Source: PMP191F sp047602185 | GTDB taxonomy: Bacteria > Bacteroidota > Bacteroidia > Chitinophagales > Chitinophagaceae | DNA length: 64,000 nt | Direction of reading: 5' to 3' | Assembly: GCA_047602185.1 (NCBI GenBank) | Contig: JASGHY010000001.1 | Coordinates: 1,612,001-1,676,000, forward strand | In this document: one piece after another, positions 54,115 to 62,634 of the stretch | How the letters are laid out: each line of letters begins with the position of its first letter | Numbering within the stretch: the stretch's first letter is position 1 | Program-made: the position numbers and the translations under genes | Notes under the pieces: generated by a model | Told to the model about the DNA's origin: nothing | The model's database searches: none | Seen by the model: only the letters and a program-made list of their open reading frames with translations

Positions 54115-54792
54115 ATGCGATTCAACATTTTTAACATGATCCACAAAGCACTGCGTGCCATGTTATACGATACAGCGTTAACCCTTCAGCAAACTCATTT
54201 TGGTAATACGGAAGAAACAGAACAGGCGTTGGATAAAATTGCTGCTATTGCGCAGATGTTTGAGCAGCATGCCAATCACGAAGATCATTTTGTATTTTCC
54301 AAAATTGAGAAATTCGAACCACAACTGGTTACTGATTTTGAAGACCAGCATGTAACAGATCATGCACTGGCGCATCAGCTTAAAACCCTTGCAAACATTG
54401 TAAAACATACCACCATTGCATCAGAAAGAGAAATAGCCGCCTCTGCCCTCTCCAAAGCATTTTTAGAGTTCATGATCTTTAACCTGGAGCATATGGCAAA
54501 AGAAGAAAGCATTGTACTGCCGGTATTGTGGGCACATTATACCGATGAAGAGTTGCTCGCAATCAATCATTCAATTGTAGCAGTAATTCCTCCGCATGAA
54601 CTGGCCATCAGCAGTCGCTGGATGGTAAGGGGTATCAACAATGCGGAATGTATCGGTTGGCTCGGAGGCATGAAGCATACAGCACCTGAACACATATTTC
54701 AGTCTGTATGGAAATTTGTAGAAACAGAACTGCCCGAATCCCGCCGCATAGTAATTGAAGAAGCTGTGATGGAAAGCCCGGTATTAGCATAG
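54115..54792 (+). CDS. Hemerythrin-like HHE domain protein
   Basis: 225 residues from ATG 54115. It is helical with HHE-type His/Glu pairs in QMFEQHANHEDHFVFSKIE, QHVTDHALAHQL and LEHMAKEESIVLPVLW, fitting a carboxylate-bridged di-iron centre. Bacterial members sense or store iron, O2 or NO. The C-terminus (about 160-225) adds a helical extension. A TTG at 54106 is an alternative start. No operon partner. Confidence 0.88.
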   Translation: MRFNIFNMIHKALRAMLYDTALTLQQTHFGNTEETEQALDKIAAIAQMFEQHANHEDHFVFSKIEKFEPQLVTDFEDQHVTDHALAHQLKTLANIVKHTTIASEREIAASALSKAFLEFMIFNLEHMAKEESIVLPVLWAHYTDEELLAINHSIVAVIPPHELAISSRWMVRGINNAECIGWLGGMKHTAPEHIFQSVWKFVETELPESRRIVIEEAVMESPVLA

Positions 54793-55006
54793 CACATAAA
54801 TGTGCAGATCTACTAATTAGCAAATGTGCGAGTGTACTAATGTGGGATGGAGAATAGAATACCATTAGAAGTTGAGTGTTGACTATCAGTAGCAATATTC
54901 ATCATTCACAACTCACTATTGACCATTCACTACAAAAAGCTATTCCCCCCAGATGCATTCAGCCCGGGAGGTCATTAGCACATCAGCACATTTGCTGATT
55001 TGTACA
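54793..55006. repeat. Dispersed word repeats (CACATTAGCAAATT type and TTGACTATTGACC type)
   Basis: Words AAATGTGCAGATCTACTAAT, TTAGCAAATGTGCGAG and CATTAGCACATCAGCACATT match the word at 1617-1652. Bases 54878-54930 carry GTTGACTATCAG and CACTATTGACCATTCAC, also near 57745-57770. The last word ends at the stop of the next gene. Confidence 0.7.
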
Positions 55007-55318
55007 TTACTTAGCCATATTCGGCAGCACCATAAATTTTACAATAGAATGCGCTACCGCCGATAAGCCTGCAACAATCACCAGGATAAGTCCTTGCTTC
55101 ATTGGCGTATTAAATATATCTACCAGCGAAGACATGCCCTTTCCGGCAAATAGTAAGGCCACCAGGAAAACAATGGCGCCAAAGATCCATAGAGTAAGGT
55201 GCGACATAAAATAGCGCTGTCTCTGAAAACCCTTCTTTCCAAATGAGGTGAACAACAAAAAAACATGAGAAATAAAAAAGCCAATTGCAATGGCTGATAG
55301 AATTGATAAAGCAATCAT
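55007..55318 (-). CDS. Small membrane protein with three helices
   Basis: 103 residues from ATG 55318, with helices ALSILSAIAIGFFISHVFLL, WIFGAIVFLVALLFAG and LILVIVAGLSAVAHSIVKF. A positive loop (KKGFQRQRY) joins helix 1 and 2. No family is recognised. An upstream in-frame Met gives a longer N-terminus overlapping a palindrome, so it was not used. Confidence 0.7.
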   Translation of the reverse strand: MIALSILSAIAIGFFISHVFLLFTSFGKKGFQRQRYFMSHLTLWIFGAIVFLVALLFAGKGMSSLVDIFNTPMKQGLILVIVAGLSAVAHSIVKFMVLPNMAK

Positions 55319-55420
55319 AGTAGTAGGTTTTAAGGAATGGTAGCCCCTAAAATACAAATAACCGCCAATAAAACATACCCGCATCAGACCATCACCGCCG
55401 GGTAGGCTCCTCATTTTATC

Positions 55421-55444
55421 CCGGCAGGTGTCTCCACCAGCCGG
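55421..55444. repeat. REP-like palindrome
   Basis: CCGGCAGGTG, loop TCTC, CACCAGCCGG, one mismatch; a member of the set at 2238-2296 and 4326-4349. It lies between the small membrane gene and the dnaK terminator. Confidence 0.8.
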
Positions 55445-55510
55445 AACAACAGCTTTTCAGACAAATAAATCCTCAGCACAATCTATAAAAATCCCACAAT
55501 CAGCGCTAAA

Positions 55511-55543
55511 AAAGCAAGAGCCCCTGCATTACTGCAAGGGCTC
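55511..55543 (-). terminator. Terminator of dnaK
   Basis: Minus-strand stem GAGCCCTTGCA / TGCAGGGGCTC with a 4-base loop, then TTGC and a T-run. It lies about 80 bases after the dnaK stop. Confidence 0.85.
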
Positions 55544-55622
55544 ATTATCATTCAAATCATCGTTAATCCTTCATCTCTTAACGCATTCTGCACAAAATCC
55601 TTTTAAGATCCACTGCTCCGCG

Positions 55623-57530
55623 TTATTTCACTTCTTCAAACTCAGTGTCGGTTACATTTTCACCACCTTGCTGAGCATTCGATTGTCCGTCGCCGGCATT
55701 TGCACCAGCTTCAGGACCACCAGCACCCTGAGTAGCCTTATAGATCTCTTCGCTGGCTGCTGTCCATGCTGCATTCAGGTCGTTCATAGCAGTATCAATA
55801 GCTGCTACGTCCTGAGCTTTGTGCGCATCTTTCAGGTTGTTCAGCGCAGATTCGATAGGCGCTTTTTTATCTGCAGGTACTTTATCACCGTACTCTTTCA
55901 ATTGCTTTTCAGTCTGGAATATAAGACTATCAGCCTGGTTGATCTTATCAACTTTTTCACGGGCTGCCTTATCGGTAGCTTCGTTGGCTCTTGCTTCAGC
56001 TTTCATTTTTTCAACCTCATCCTTGCTGAGACCGCTACCGGCTTCAATACGGATCTTCTGTTCTTTACCAGTGCCTTTATCTTTTGCAGTTACATGCAAA
56101 ATACCGTTGGCATCAATATCAAAGATCACTTCGATCTGCGGTACACCACGTGGTGCAGGAGGAATATCAGCCAGTTGGAAACGGCCAAGGCTCTTATTCT
56201 GGTTAGCCATTGGACGCTCGCCCTGCAATACATGAATTTCCACACCAGGCTGGTTATCGCTGGCAGTTGAGAACACTTCTGACTTTTTGGTAGGAATGGT
56301 AGTGTTTGCTTCGATCAAACGTGTCATTACACCACCCATTGTTTCAATACCCAGGCTCAGCGGAGTTACGTCCAGCAACAGTACATCTTTTACTTCACCG
56401 GTCAGTACCGCGCCCTGGATTGCAGCACCTACAGCCACCACCTCATCAGGGTTCACACCTTTATTAGGCTTTTTACCAAAGAATTTCTCTACAATTTCCT
56501 GTACTTTAGGAATACGTGTAGAGCCACCTACCAGGATCACTTCGTCGATCTCTGAAGCGTTCATGCCGGCATCTTTCAATGCCTGCTCACAAGGACGTAA
56601 GCAACGCTCAAACAGGTTATCAGCCAGTTGCTCAAATTTGGCACGGCTCAGCTTTTTTACCAGGTGTTTAGGAACACCATCGATAGCTGTAATATATGGC
56701 AGGTTAATTTCTGTTTCAGAAGAAGAAGACAATTCGATCTTCGCTTTTTCAGCAGCCTCTTTCAAACGCTGTAAAGCCATCGGGTCTTTACGCAGGTCAA
56801 CGTTCTCTTCTTTCTTGAATTCGTCAGCCAGCCAGTCCATGATCACTTTATCGAAATCATCACCACCCAGGTGCGTATCACCATTGGTAGATTTTACTTC
56901 GAATACACCATCACCCAGTTCCAGTACAGAAATATCGAAAGTACCACCGCCGAGGTCAAATACAGCGATCTTCTGGTCATGTCTGCCTTTATCCAGGCCA
57001 TAGGCCAGTGCAGCCGCAGTAGGCTCGTTCACAATACGGCGAACGGTTAAACCGGCAATTTCACCGGCTTCTTTGGTAGCCTGGCGCTGAGCGTCATTAA
57101 AATAAGCAGGAACGGTAATTACCGCTTCTGTTACTTCCTGTCCCAGGTAATCTTCTGCGGTTTTCTTCATTTTCTGAAGAATCATGGCAGAAATTTCCTG
57201 TGGGGTATATAAACGGCCATCTATGTCAATACGTACGGTATTATTGTCACCTTTTGCCACTTTATAGCTCCAGTGGCTGATCTCTTCGGTCACTTCGTCA
57301 AAACGGCGGCCCATAAAACGCTTAACACTCATAATGGTGTTCTGCGGGTTTGTAATAGCCTGGCGCTTAGCCGGGTCTCCTACTTTACGCTCGCCATTTT
57401 TAAGAAAAGCCACTACAGACGGGGTGGTACGGCGTCCCTCATCATTGGCAATTACCACGGGTTCATTTCCTTCCATCACAGCTACACAGCTATTGGTGGT
57501 ACCGAGGTCAATTCCTATTATCTTTCCCAT
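55623..57530 (-). CDS. dnaK: Molecular chaperone DnaK (Hsp70)
   Basis: ATP-driven peptide-binding chaperone. The 635 residues begin GKIIGIDLGTTNSCVAV, carry AVFDLGGGTFDISVL and VGGSTRIPKVQ, a substrate-binding domain (ETMGGVMTRLIEANTTIPT) and an acidic C-terminus TDTEFEEVK (EEVK in place of the EEVD of other Hsp70s, normal for bacteria). dnaJ and grpE are not adjacent. The gene is a single transcript; a large repeat region lies upstream, about 1.5 kb to the next gene. Confidence 0.98.
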   Translation of the reverse strand: MGKIIGIDLGTTNSCVAVMEGNEPVVIANDEGRRTTPSVVAFLKNGERKVGDPAKRQAITNPQNTIMSVKRFMGRRFDEVTEEISHWSYKVAKGDNNTVRIDIDGRLYTPQEISAMILQKMKKTAEDYLGQEVTEAVITVPAYFNDAQRQATKEAGEIAGLTVRRIVNEPTAAALAYGLDKGRHDQKIAVFDLGGGTFDISVLELGDGVFEVKSTNGDTHLGGDDFDKVIMDWLADEFKKEENVDLRKDPMALQRLKEAAEKAKIELSSSSETEINLPYITAIDGVPKHLVKKLSRAKFEQLADNLFERCLRPCEQALKDAGMNASEIDEVILVGGSTRIPKVQEIVEKFFGKKPNKGVNPDEVVAVGAAIQGAVLTGEVKDVLLLDVTPLSLGIETMGGVMTRLIEANTTIPTKKSEVFSTASDNQPGVEIHVLQGERPMANQNKSLGRFQLADIPPAPRGVPQIEVIFDIDANGILHVTAKDKGTGKEQKIRIEAGSGLSKDEVEKMKAEARANEATDKAAREKVDKINQADSLIFQTEKQLKEYGDKVPADKKAPIESALNNLKDAHKAQDVAAIDTAMNDLNAAWTAASEEIYKATQGAGGPEAGANAGDGQSNAQQGGENVTDTEFEEVK

Positions 57531-57639
57531 AATTGCTTGAATTTAATGTTCTATAATGGTTATCAATGATTATGCCGCTGGGAGCAAAAATGCAAAAATG
57601 TCAGTTTGCCACTTCTATCCAATACTTTGTCAAGACTTC

Positions 57640-57940
57640 CGGACAGAAAATGCAGGTTTTGGGTTTCACGCAAAGACGGCAGGATTTGAGATTTGATGTT
57701 TGAAGTTTGATATTGGAACAACCGAGAACTTACTTCCTGGTTCGTATTGACTATTGACCATTGACTATTCACTGGCTTAACTGCCAATTGCCTACTGCCA
57801 ACTTGTATTCCTCGCCGCTCGTCGCTCAAAGCTCGTTGCTGGTATTCACGGTAACTGCCAACTTGCTTTCCGTCTTTCCTTCAGAATTCGACATTCAGCA
57901 TTCGTCATTCGATATTTCCCACTTATTAATACCTAAAAAC
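57640..57940. repeat. Mosaic dispersed repeats upstream of dnaK
   Basis: Words GGGTTTCACGCAAAGACGG (57660), TTGACTATTGACCATTGAC (57747), one inverted 74-bp unit (57783-57870: GCCAACTTGTATTCCTC, GCTCAAAGCTCGTTGC, TGGTATTCACGG) and short CATTCGTCATTCG words. It spans the dnaK promoter-distal region from about 110 bases upstream of dnaK. No credible gene. Confidence 0.8.
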
Positions 57941-58179
57941 CAATTCCCGGTACCAAACTCCCTTCAGGTCATTTCCTCATCCCCCTCCCCGGCTTCTCCC
58001 TGTTTCATCTATATCTCGTTCTTGTTTCATTCGCCCGCCGCCAAGGCAAAACCCCTAATTTATACGCTGTAAATAAGAAGGAAACAAGAACGAGACAAGA
58101 GCAAGACCATAACAAGACCCCTGTGAGAGGCTGAAAAACAATACCTTAAGAAAAGGCATGAGCCCGGCATGAGAGCCGT

Positions 58180-58620
58180 ATCACGTCTTTATCAGGTTTT
58201 GTTCTCTAATGCGGGGTAAAGGCGCACTTTTGTTTCGGGTTTCACGCAAAAACGGCCAAGGTCCGCAAAGCCGCAAAGTTAGATTGGAAAATCGTGAGAC
58301 GTGAATCGGCAATCGTGAGTGAATGTCCGTGAAACGTGAAAAGCCAAACGAGAAACGGGCGTTACCGGTTACCAGTTTCCGGATACAGGTTACCAGATGC
58401 AAGTTACAGGTAACTGGAAATTGCCAACTGCCAACTTGTATTCCTCACGGCTCGTAGCTCAAAGCTCACAGCTTCTATTCACGGTAACAGCAAACTGCCA
58501 ACTGGCTTTTCTTCCGGACTTTCGGTCTTTCCGACTTCCGGACTTCATTCAGGCATTCGATATTTCCTGATTCCTCATTCCAAATTCCTTATTCCTCATT
58601 TCTGTATTCCTCCCGTTAAA
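58180..58620. repeat. Mosaic dispersed repeats, inverted copy of 12.3-12.5 kb block
   Basis: From 58233: CGCAAAAACGGCCAAGG, then CGTGAGACGTGAATCGGC (58292), GTGAAACGTGAAAAGCC, GGGCGTTACCGGTTACC, TTACCAGATGCAAGTTAC, then 74-bp unit pieces to 58500. Read on the minus strand this gives the same word order as 12340-12480, with an extra insertion. It ends about 400 bases before the protease cassette. Confidence 0.85.
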
Positions 58621-58703
58621 CTACCCACCTCAAAAAGGTTGTTTTCACCTTGACTGTCGCAGAGATTTTATAGAAATTTGTTAGTTATACGATGGTGCTC
58701 CGG

Positions 58704-58726
58704 TGTTATAGGATACCGTTATAACA
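58704..58726. promoter_or_regulatory. Perfect inverted repeat TGTTATA-N9-TATAACA
   Basis: TGTTATA (58704-58710) and TATAACA (58720-58726) flank nine bases. It is 300 bases upstream of the C1 peptidase start and outside the dispersed repeat words. It has the size of a dimeric regulator's operator; no regulator gene is adjacent, and the match may be accidental. Confidence 0.4.
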
Positions 58727-59025
58727 GTAAGTGTTTCCATTATCTTTTTTATACCGACAAATGGTATTGATACCAGGCATTGGTAGAAAACGGGTATAGG
58801 CGGAAGTGTTGATAAGATCAGTAAGCTGTTATGCTGGTGTTAAGGGGTGTTTACACTATTTTTATAGCCGTTAGTGCCATTCAAAAAGGAAAACGTTAAT
58901 TTAACGGCCTGAACGGCAATTTTTCACAGTGCCGCCCCTTCCCTGCTCTGTTTTAATCCTTCCCAAAGGTCTCTGATTAGCGCATTCCTTTACGAATAAC
59001 TAACGTTAACCATAAACCATATTTT

Positions 59026-59964
59026 ATGTCCAGTATTGCTGCCCGCAAAGGAAAGGGTTGGTTGAGAGACCTGCCAGATTTTCGTGATAATACCCCCTCG
59101 ACAGACAATCTTACACAAAAACAGAAAGCCCGCGGTGCTAAAGAAACCGTAAGTGATATTTTAAGCCGGGTAGATGGTGGCAAAAAAAAGAAGACAAAAA
59201 CAGCAAAAGCCGCCGCTGTACCCACAAAAGTAGACCTGCGCGAGTGGTGCTCCCCTATTGACGACCAGGGACAACTGGGTTCCTGCACCGCACATGCCGG
59301 CACAGGCCTGTATGAATACTTTGAACGCCGGGCTTTTGGCAAATATGTAGATGCTTCCCGCCTTTTTTTATACAAAACAACCCGCAACCTGTTGGGCTGG
59401 GATGCTGATGACGGCGCTTACCTCCGTACCATGATGGGTGCAATGGCCTTATTTGGCGTTCCGCCGGAGAAATACTGGCCGTATGTGGAGAACAAGTTCA
59501 ATGATGAGCCTACAGCATTTCTCTATTCATATGCACAGAATTTCCAGGCATTGCTGTATTACCGGTTAGATGGTCCCGGCGTTACCAAGCCACAGTTACT
59601 GGAAAAAATTAAAGACAACCTGCGCAAAGGTCTGCCATTGGTCTTTGGTTTCACCTGCTACTCCTCGCTCGACCTGGCAGACGACGGTAAAATACCTTTT
59701 CCCGACACAAAAGAAAATGTAGATGGCGGCCACGCAGTAATGACCGTAGGCTACGATGATACCATGAAGATCGTAAACCCCGGTAACAAAAAGATCGTAA
59801 CCACCGGCGCTATCAGGATCCGGAACTCATGGGGTACCGACTGGGGCGAAAATGGCTACGGCTGGCTTCCTTACGACTATGTACTCCGCGGCATTGCTGA
59901 TGACTGGTGGAGCATGACCAAAGCTGAATGGGTAGATACCCACCAGTTTGGAGAAGATGCATAA
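59026..59964 (+). CDS. Papain-like C1 family cysteine peptidase
   Basis: 312 residues without a signal peptide. A basic N-terminal segment includes the conserved GWLRDLPDFRD, found in bacterial C1 peptidases, then a Lys-rich linker. The peptidase core shows Q81 and C87 in DQGQLGSCTAHAG, H236 in GGHAVMTVGYDD and N267 in RNSWGTDWGENGYGW, so the catalytic set is complete. Cytosolic location follows from the lack of signal. First gene of a four-gene group; 75 bases to the next gene. Confidence 0.92.
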   Translation: MSSIAARKGKGWLRDLPDFRDNTPSTDNLTQKQKARGAKETVSDILSRVDGGKKKKTKTAKAAAVPTKVDLREWCSPIDDQGQLGSCTAHAGTGLYEYFERRAFGKYVDASRLFLYKTTRNLLGWDADDGAYLRTMMGAMALFGVPPEKYWPYVENKFNDEPTAFLYSYAQNFQALLYYRLDGPGVTKPQLLEKIKDNLRKGLPLVFGFTCYSSLDLADDGKIPFPDTKENVDGGHAVMTVGYDDTMKIVNPGNKKIVTTGAIRIRNSWGTDWGENGYGWLPYDYVLRGIADDWWSMTKAEWVDTHQFGEDA

Positions 59965-60039
59965 TGCCTCTCTCAATAATCCTTTAATCACACCAACAAC
60001 CGGGACGCCGAAAACGGTTCAGAGTAGGCATAACTGTTT

Positions 60040-61539
60040 ATGTTTAGTACTGTATTAGACGTTGCAATAGGTCTTGTATTGATATTCCTGTTGTACAGCC
60101 TGCTGACTACCTCCATCCAGGAAGCGATTGCTACTATCCTGCACAGAAGAGCGAATACCTTGTATAAGGGAATAAGAGCCATGCTCACCAATACCAAGGA
60201 AAGCAAGGGTGCACTGGCTGATTTCTTCGGCTACATATTTGTGTATATGTGGGGTGAACTGAAAGAATGGATTAAGAAACTGTTTACAGGCAACAGGAAA
60301 GATGTGTTATATAATGATTTTTATAACCACCCCATCATTAAGAATTACGGCCAGAACCTACTTTTCAAAAAACCATCCTACCTCACAGCAGAGAACTTCT
60401 CTACTATTCTCACCGAAACATTGAAAGATCTGCATGAGGGCAATCATGGTAAAACGGTAACGTTTGCTATGCTTAAGGAAGTACTGGACAGACAGAACGC
60501 TCCTGCTGACCTCAAAAAGAAAGAAAAAGAATTAGCAGCACTTGGAAATAAACAGCTCACACCGGAGGAAAAAGCGCAACAGACAAAAGACCTGCAGGAT
60601 ACAATAACAAGATTGAAAGCGACCATAGCAGACAATACTCCACTGGCTATTGATGCAGAAACGCTACGCATTCTTACTTTTCACCTGAATGAAGCAGCAG
60701 GCGACCTCGACGTGCTGAAATACAGGCTTGGCAAATGGTACGATGATACGATGGATCGTGTAAGCGGCTGGTACAAAAGAAATACACAATTCTGGTTGTT
60801 TGGCATGGGTATTATACTGGCTGTGATGCTGAATATTGATTCCATTGAGATCTCTGGTTTCTTATCAGACAACAAACCCGCCAGGGAACAAATGGCGCAA
60901 ATGGGCGTGGCTGCGGCAGGGAACAAAAATTATGCAGGCAATGATACAATTGCCAAAGAAGTCATGGACTCCGTAAAGGCACAACTCAAAACAGTAAATA
61001 CACTGGTTGGTCTCGGCTGGGGCGACTATGGTGCAAGCGACTCCAACTTCAGAAAGTATATTCTTGACCATTCATGGTTTACCTGCGGCATGATAGATGC
61101 TTACAAAAACAATAAAGATTCTGCAGAGAAGTACTTTACATCTATCAGGGAAAAAGCAAGCCTGGCAATAGTAGCAGCGCAAACAGACACCGCAAATAAA
61201 CACCGGGATCAGGCTATTGCACTTTCCATTAAAATAAGCGACAGTATTATCAACAATCACCCTCAGATCGTTGCCCAGCATCAGTTTTCCATGTTGTATG
61301 GCAATGAAGATTACGATAATCCGCTCAAAAGGAGATATGTTATCTGCTACCGCTTATGGTCGTTCCGTAAATGGCTAGGATTTCTCATCACAGCATTTGC
61401 GATATCCCTGGGCTCTCCTTTCTGGTTCGATCTGCTGAACAAGTTTGTGAGCATCCGCGCAGCAGTAAAGTCTGTAAACAGCAGCGGCAGCACTACCAAA
61501 AACAATGATACCAGTAACAATTCTGAAATAGACGGATAA
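60040..61539 (+). CDS. Three-helix membrane protein of unknown function
   Basis: 499 residues. Helix 1 at about 5-24 (LDVAIGLVLIFLLYSLLTTS), a cytosolic region with a Lys/Glu-rich coiled coil (about 150-190; LKKKEKELAALGNKQLT), helix 2 at about 252-270 (FWLFGMGIILAVMLNIDSI), then a 170-residue segment, and helix 3 at about 445-466 (WLGFLITAFAISLGSPFWFD), closing with a C-terminal LLNKFVSIRAAVKS. From memory this end resembles a widespread, unnamed bacterial membrane family; I cannot confirm it. It lies between the two peptidases, 1 base before the subtilase start. Confidence 0.75.
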   Translation: MFSTVLDVAIGLVLIFLLYSLLTTSIQEAIATILHRRANTLYKGIRAMLTNTKESKGALADFFGYIFVYMWGELKEWIKKLFTGNRKDVLYNDFYNHPIIKNYGQNLLFKKPSYLTAENFSTILTETLKDLHEGNHGKTVTFAMLKEVLDRQNAPADLKKKEKELAALGNKQLTPEEKAQQTKDLQDTITRLKATIADNTPLAIDAETLRILTFHLNEAAGDLDVLKYRLGKWYDDTMDRVSGWYKRNTQFWLFGMGIILAVMLNIDSIEISGFLSDNKPAREQMAQMGVAAAGNKNYAGNDTIAKEVMDSVKAQLKTVNTLVGLGWGDYGASDSNFRKYILDHSWFTCGMIDAYKNNKDSAEKYFTSIREKASLAIVAAQTDTANKHRDQAIALSIKISDSIINNHPQIVAQHQFSMLYGNEDYDNPLKRRYVICYRLWSFRKWLGFLITAFAISLGSPFWFDLLNKFVSIRAAVKSVNSSGSTTKNNDTSNNSEIDG

Positions 61540-61540
61540 T

Positions 61541-62629
61541 ATGATTGAAGTAAAAGTAACATTACCATTATATATCCGCAAAGGACCGGGACGCAGCTTT
61601 GCACCCATAGGTACCATACAACCCAGCGGCAAGATCATCCAGATGGACGGTATCAAAGAAGATGGAGAGAACTGGAAAGGCATTGCAAAATGGTATTATA
61701 AGCTCAATGATAAGAATCAGAAACAATGGTATTGGGCAGGACGCTTAGAGCCGGTAACTGCGGAAAAAGTTGCTTTGCCGTGGAGCATGACCAATCTGCG
61801 GATTACAGATGTATGGAGAGATTTTAATGAATCTGGTAGAAATGCCAAGATAGCAATCATGGATTCCGGTTATAATATCAATAATACAGAAATTGCGAAT
61901 GCCATTGCAGGAAAACGTTCGTTTATAATAGCAGATCCCGAACAAACGACCGATAATGATATGAACGATGAGTTCGGACACGGTTCACATTGCGCAGCTT
62001 TAATTGCAGCAAGAAACATCACTAACATGGTAGGATTTGCGCCGGCATGCAAACTATATGTTGGAAAGGTATCGCAATTAGGTGAATTAAGTTTTGATAC
62101 ACTTATCAAAGGCATTCGCTGGGCAATAGATACAGGTGTGGATATTATTTCTATCAGTTATGGAGGGCCTGATCGCAACAAAGACCTCGAAGATATCATT
62201 CAGGAGGCTATTAATATTAAAAACATTATCGTTGTTGCTTCTATTGGCGACGACTTCACTTTCCAGAACCTGAAAAACGGTGATTATCCTGCATTATTTT
62301 CCGATTGCATTGCAGTAGGTGCCACCAATAAGGATAGCAAAATGGCCAGGGTATCTTACATAAATACCAAAACAGAGATATACGCTCCGGGTGAAGACAT
62401 CCCCTCCTATGCCTTAGGAAATACTCCCGAAAACATGACCGGTACATCGCAGGCTGCAGCAATTGTAGCAGGCATCTGCGCATTAATGGTTTCAAGGCAT
62501 CGGGCAATCGGCAAATCATTTACTCCTGCTTCTATAAAAAAACTTATTACTGACAATTTTGATCCTATTACAGGCAGCAACAATTTAAAGCTTATCAGCC
62601 CTAAAAAAATATTTAACTCTATTAAATAA
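61541..62629 (+). CDS. Subtilase (S8) with N-terminal SH3-like domain
   Basis: 362 residues without signal peptide. An SH3b-like domain (1-70; EVKVTLPLYIRKGPGRSFAP, YWAGRLEPV) is followed by a peptidase S8 core with D108 (IMDSGYNINN), H147 (GHGSHCAA) and S303 (GTSQAAAIVAG). The oxyanion Asn site reads GDD (VVASIGDDF; Asp237), so Asn is replaced by Asp. The Cys at 149 is close to the His. It starts one base after the membrane protein stop and so is co-transcribed. Cytosolic location is implied. Confidence 0.9.
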   Translation: MIEVKVTLPLYIRKGPGRSFAPIGTIQPSGKIIQMDGIKEDGENWKGIAKWYYKLNDKNQKQWYWAGRLEPVTAEKVALPWSMTNLRITDVWRDFNESGRNAKIAIMDSGYNINNTEIANAIAGKRSFIIADPEQTTDNDMNDEFGHGSHCAALIAARNITNMVGFAPACKLYVGKVSQLGELSFDTLIKGIRWAIDTGVDIISISYGGPDRNKDLEDIIQEAINIKNIIVVASIGDDFTFQNLKNGDYPALFSDCIAVGATNKDSKMARVSYINTKTEIYAPGEDIPSYALGNTPENMTGTSQAAAIVAGICALMVSRHRAIGKSFTPASIKKLITDNFDPITGSNNLKLISPKKIFNSIK

Positions 62630-62634
62630 GCAGC

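Noticed and set aside
57563..58402. Open frames upstream of dnaK on both strands
   Set aside because: They lie within repeat words and have no family pattern.
58977..59387. 136-codon open frame on the minus strand
   Set aside because: It is antisense to the C1 peptidase gene, whose catalytic motifs confirm the plus strand.
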